From positions 806,001 through 870,000 of the forward strand of contig NBBA01000005.1 in assembly GCA_002794785.1 (NCBI GenBank): a stretch of DNA of 64,000 bases. Reading direction: 5' to 3'. The translations under genes and the position numbers were made by a program. Each line of letters opens with the position of its first letter. The stretch's first letter is position 1. Positions 61,007-64,000 of this stretch are shown piece by piece. Below the pieces are notes generated by a model. It saw only the letters and a list, made by a program, of their open reading frames with translations, searched no databases and was not told where the DNA came from. The DNA comes from Coniferiporia sulphurascens (taxonomy: Eukaryota; Basidiomycota; Agaricomycetes; Hymenochaetales; Hymenochaetaceae).

Positions 61007-61973
61007 ATGGATACAGATGAGAAAGTGACAGCAGACCGTGCACCGGTGCACCGGTCATCATCGAGTGCGGCAAAGCCTAAGGGTATCCTGAAGAATGCGC
61101 CTGTTGCGAGCCCGGGCCCTGGAACACCTGGTTCTGGGCAACAGTGAGCATCCGGTGTATCCACTGATGATGTATTGATGTACCATATTCTTATATCCCT
61201 TATAGTCTGCAGTGGGACGAGCAGAATCTTGCATTGACTGAGATTCAGAAAGATAGCCTGATGAAGATCACGGAGCCAAAGACGCCGTATGTACACTACA
61301 ATGCGGAGACTGACGAGATCGAGGGTGGTGAGCTGCTGGTTTCTGGCCTGTGCAGACCACTATCTTACTTACATCGTGACGCGAAGACATCCCCACTCTA
61401 GATCTTGGCAGTAGGGCGGGCTTCGATAACTTGTCTACATCCCCTACGGAAACCAAATTCTCCTCGCGTGGGACGACGCCAGACCCCAGCGAGCATGGAT
61501 CTCGTAGGACGTCGTTTTCCAGCGCGGGTAGACCTTCCCTTTCTGGTAGATCTGGCAGCGGGTGTTCGAGTAGGAGCACAAGCTTCAGCCTGCCAAACGA
61601 GGTGATGGGGAAGGACATTCAAGACTCTCTGGGAGAAAGAGGGGAAGTAGAAGAGGAGGAAATGGATGAGGAAGGTGAGCCTTTTCGTGACTTACTTCGC
61701 ACAAGTATCCTCCGATGGAGGGTTGTTTAATATCTGTATAGCACTCGCAAAACACCAAGCTTTCCTCAGAGCAAGGGGAAGGCATTACTCGAATGAGGCA
61801 GAAGCTATGAGGGTGATTGCGGAATTTCTTCAACCAAAACACGTAGCTGATTCCACCTACAGAAAGCACAAGAACTAATGGCGGACGAAGACGAGGAGGA
61901 GGAAGGGGGTGACGCGGTCATGGGGGAGGAACACTCGCCGGACGAAGTCCCTCGGCTGAACGGTGCATCTTAA
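61007..61973 (+). CDS. Protein phosphatase 1 inhibitor-2 family protein (GLC8-like)
   Basis: Regulator of protein phosphatase 1: inhibitory, and in yeast (Glc8) activating once phosphorylated. Five exons (61007-61143, 61206-61327, 61402-61674, 61742-61812, 61863-61973) join to 237 residues. The three PP1-contact regions are present. First, the N-terminal KPKGILKN. Second, the core [20 protein letters not shown] joined to [20 protein letters not shown], which holds the TP phosphorylation site. Third, the C-terminal [14 protein letters not shown], matching the HYNE helix that covers the PP1 active site. The stretch between is Ser/Pro-rich, and the tail is acidic ([13 protein letters not shown]). 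Length agrees with the family. Assignment is secure for the family; orthology to GLC8 is inferred. Confidence 0.92.
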
Positions 61974-62285
61974 ATTCATTTGGTGGTAAGGCGGCTGAGG
62001 ATCGTATTCTTAGCATGTGACTTGTATAAATACAAGATGGACGTATGCGTTTGTACTTATCGTTTTCTCCTCCTGTACTTTCGTTCGAACCTTTAGCAGC
62101 TGTTGCCTTTTCTGCTGCAGAAACTATAATTCTACTTCTATTCTAACACCATTTGAAAGGCGTTCTCACTGATCTTCCCAATGAAAGGTTAATCTCTCAT
62201 CACGTAATACAAAATTTAACGCTAGGTTGGTCTGTACTGTACGTCCCTCCTTTGCAACCACCCCCAGAGGCAAGCGACAAGGGAA
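61974..62285. other. Intergenic between GLC8-like gene and MTD1
   Basis: 312 bp with the end of one rightward gene and the promoter of the next. T/C-rich stretches near 62060-62130; no open frame. Confidence 0.4.
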
Positions 62286-63886
62286 ATGACATCCAAGGCA
62301 ACTTCTGCGGAAGAAAGTACGGGCAAGGGTTTGCTGGTCAAGGCGGACGCCATCGCCGACACATTCCGTGCCGAGGTGAAATCCGCGCTCGCTGCATGCA
62401 CGCGTCCACCAAAACTCGTCGGTATACTGTCGACGTCGTCTGCGCCAAGCCGGAGCTATGCGATGTTCACAAAAAAGCAGTGCGAGGAACTGGGTGTCGA
62501 ATTTGAGCTAGTTGAGTCCGGTTCGGCCAAGTCGAGCGAGCTGGGAGAAGGAGAGGGCGTCGAGGAAGCAATCATCGAGGCAAACGAGAACGAGTCTGTG
62601 GATGGCATTATGGTATAGTACCTTACCAAGCCTCTTCTCTAAACGGGCTAAGGTACTATCTTGTTGAGGTGTATTATCCGATATTTGGTGTACAGCAGGT
62701 TTGTTCCAGCTGACTTAGCCTAAGACCCGCTTCGCTGACCTTTGCCCAAGGATCATTATCTGCAACAAGTGCGCATTCTCCATTGGCATACTTGAGAGAA
62801 TGATTTTTCCTCAATGGGTATCCACCAGGTTTTAAGTCCTGTAAAAGACGTGGAAGGCTTGAATGTCAAGTTTCACTATAACCTCTATCACAAGTGACGT
62901 GTTATCATATACAGATCGGTGTATGCGCTCATATGTGTGATGCACACCTTTCTTTTTCTTATTCTAGCATTCGATTCATCGAACCAGCCTCCTTGTTATC
63001 TGCTGTTCCTCAGCAATCTGCATCCGCAGCCATTCCGGTGGTCTCTGATGACCCCCCGCCGGGCACTGTGAAGTCAATTCTCCCGTGCACGCCACTGGCA
63101 ATCGTCAAGTGCCTCGAATATGTCGGCGTATACAACAGAATTCTCAAATACGGTGATCGTGGGTATGGCAGGACTATCACCGTTATCAATCGGCAGGTGT
63201 TCTTACACCGCTCGTCTTGTCGCTCAGAGCTGAGAATAAAACAAAAATAAAATAAAATAAACAGATCTGAGGTTGTGGGCCGTCCACTCGCCGCGCTTCT
63301 CGCTAACGATGGTGCCCGTGTCTTTTCCGTTGACATCGACTCTATTCAGGAGTACACGAAGCGCCCTAACCTACCTGCATCGGAAACTAACGAAAGTGCT
63401 GGCTCGGCCGCACGACGTTATCATCCGCACCATATCGTACGGCCATGTACACACACCCTGGAGGCATGTCTCTCGATGTCGGACGTTGTAATCAGTGCTG
63501 TTCCAAGCGCATCGTACAAGGTACCAACGGCATGGCTGAAGGATGGCTGTGTTTGTGTGAACGTCGCTTCAGAAAAGAACTTCGAAAAGGACGTACGTGA
63601 GAAGGTGCGTGTAGTACAACGATCTTTCCGCCGTGCCCTTGCACGCGCAAACTGTCCTCGGGGCATTCCGAAAGAATCATCAAGGGCTGACTTAGACTTA
63701 TCCTGCCGTTTCCATTGATAGGCTTCTATCTATCTCCCCTCAGTGGGGAAAGTCACAATTTTGATGCTATTGCGTAACCTGTACGTGGCCTTGTCGAATC
63801 GCCTGACTTGCACCTTTTCATGAATTAATTTCAGCCTGCGACTGCGCCGATATAACGAGCTATTAAAAGAGCCACAAGAAGAGTGA
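62286..63886 (+). CDS. MTD1: NAD-dependent 5,10-methylenetetrahydrofolate dehydrogenase
   Basis: Cytosolic enzyme of one-carbon metabolism that oxidises 5,10-methylene-THF to 5,10-methenyl-THF with NAD+. Eight exons (62286-62612, 62669-62698, 62751-62768, 62829-62893, 62968-63192, 63265-63604, 63722-63780, 63835-63886) join in phase to 371 residues. Motifs: SYAMFTKKQCEELGVEFELV, the catalytic region VYYPIFGVQQ then DHYLQQ and VLSPVKDVEGLNVKFHYNLY. Then PCTPLAIVKCLEYVGVY and the NAD site RTITVINRSEVVGRPLAALL. SDVVISAVPSASYKVP, CVCVNVASEKNFEKDV and SIYLPSVGKVTILMLLRNL close the fold. Exons 2 and 3 are only 30 and 18 nt. The intron 63193-63264 joins in frame only with a GC donor (ATCG/GCAGGT). 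Confidence 0.94.
63248..63264 (+). repeat. AAAAT run at the 3' end of an MTD1 intron
   Basis: AATAAAATAAAATAAACAG forms the branch-to-acceptor part of the intron before exon 6. The pyrimidine tract normally seen there is absent. Confidence 0.6.
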
Positions 63887-64000
63887 CCACTGACATCCGT
63901 CGTCCCGTTTACACTCTAGTTATAGTAAACGCATTGCACCTTGGGGGAAACCCGAATGGGCCCCAAATTGCGGTGGTTGTGGAATATGTACAACGAACAG

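Overview
The window is nuclear DNA of a filamentous basidiomycete, most likely an Agaricomycete. The evidence is single-copy eukaryotic housekeeping genes split by many short introns (mostly 47-65 nt, GT-AG), gene spacing of a few hundred bases, secreted sedolisin-type protease content, and protein sequences that resemble fungal family members. The species cannot be named from the sequence alone. I rebuilt exon structures by hand from splice signals, reading phase and family motifs; spans given for CDS features include introns.

Layout. 1-2257: no recognisable gene. 2258-6414 (-): PP4 regulatory subunit 3. 6775-7684 (-): acyl-protein thioesterase 1, divergent from 7909-9134 (+) TRM10 tRNA methyltransferase. 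9203-10706 (-): NDUFAF5-type mitochondrial methyltransferase, divergent from 10975-15391 (+), a three-finger C2H2 protein with a coding minisatellite. 16352-about 20068 (-): Scw1/Whi3-type RNA-binding protein with two polyQ tracts. 21298-21630 (-) and 22220-23343 (+): two unrecognised membrane proteins. 24087-26798 (+): Btz/CASC3-like protein. 27556-28687 (+): TFIIB. 28858-29916 (-): RRS1. 30277-31391 (-): TIP41, divergent from 31519-33535 (+) dynein light intermediate chain. 33739-35419 (+): unrecognised protein.

35.4-41.5 kb is the accessory part: a 5'-truncated LINE (36568-40659, minus) with its own 15-bp target duplication, a solo LTR nested inside it, and a second solo LTR of the same family just outside it, each with its own 5-bp duplication. 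Then come 41559-42807 (+) TLS1/C9orf78, 43225-45703 (-) secreted sedolisin, and 46292-47889 (+) eIF3m. 47.9-53.3 kb is gene-poor but holds a candidate small three-exon gene behind a TATA box (49427-49986). The right end is dense: 53338-54773 (-) STIMATE/TMEM110-type membrane protein, divergent from 54978-57884 (+) Sec18/NSF; 58292-60644 (-) DUF2009 protein with B-box-like zinc finger; 61007-61973 (+) PP1 inhibitor-2/GLC8; 62286-63886 (+) NAD-dependent methylene-THF dehydrogenase MTD1.

The genes do not form a pathway cluster. Three encode phosphatase regulators (PP4R3, TIP41, GLC8), and the rest serve transcription, translation, RNA handling, traffic and mitochondria. I see no clear new multi-gene system. 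The most unusual points are three introns that appear to be GC-AG rather than GT-AG, the RNA-binding gene with no usable ATG at its 5' end, the nested transposon history, and the undescribed small gene.
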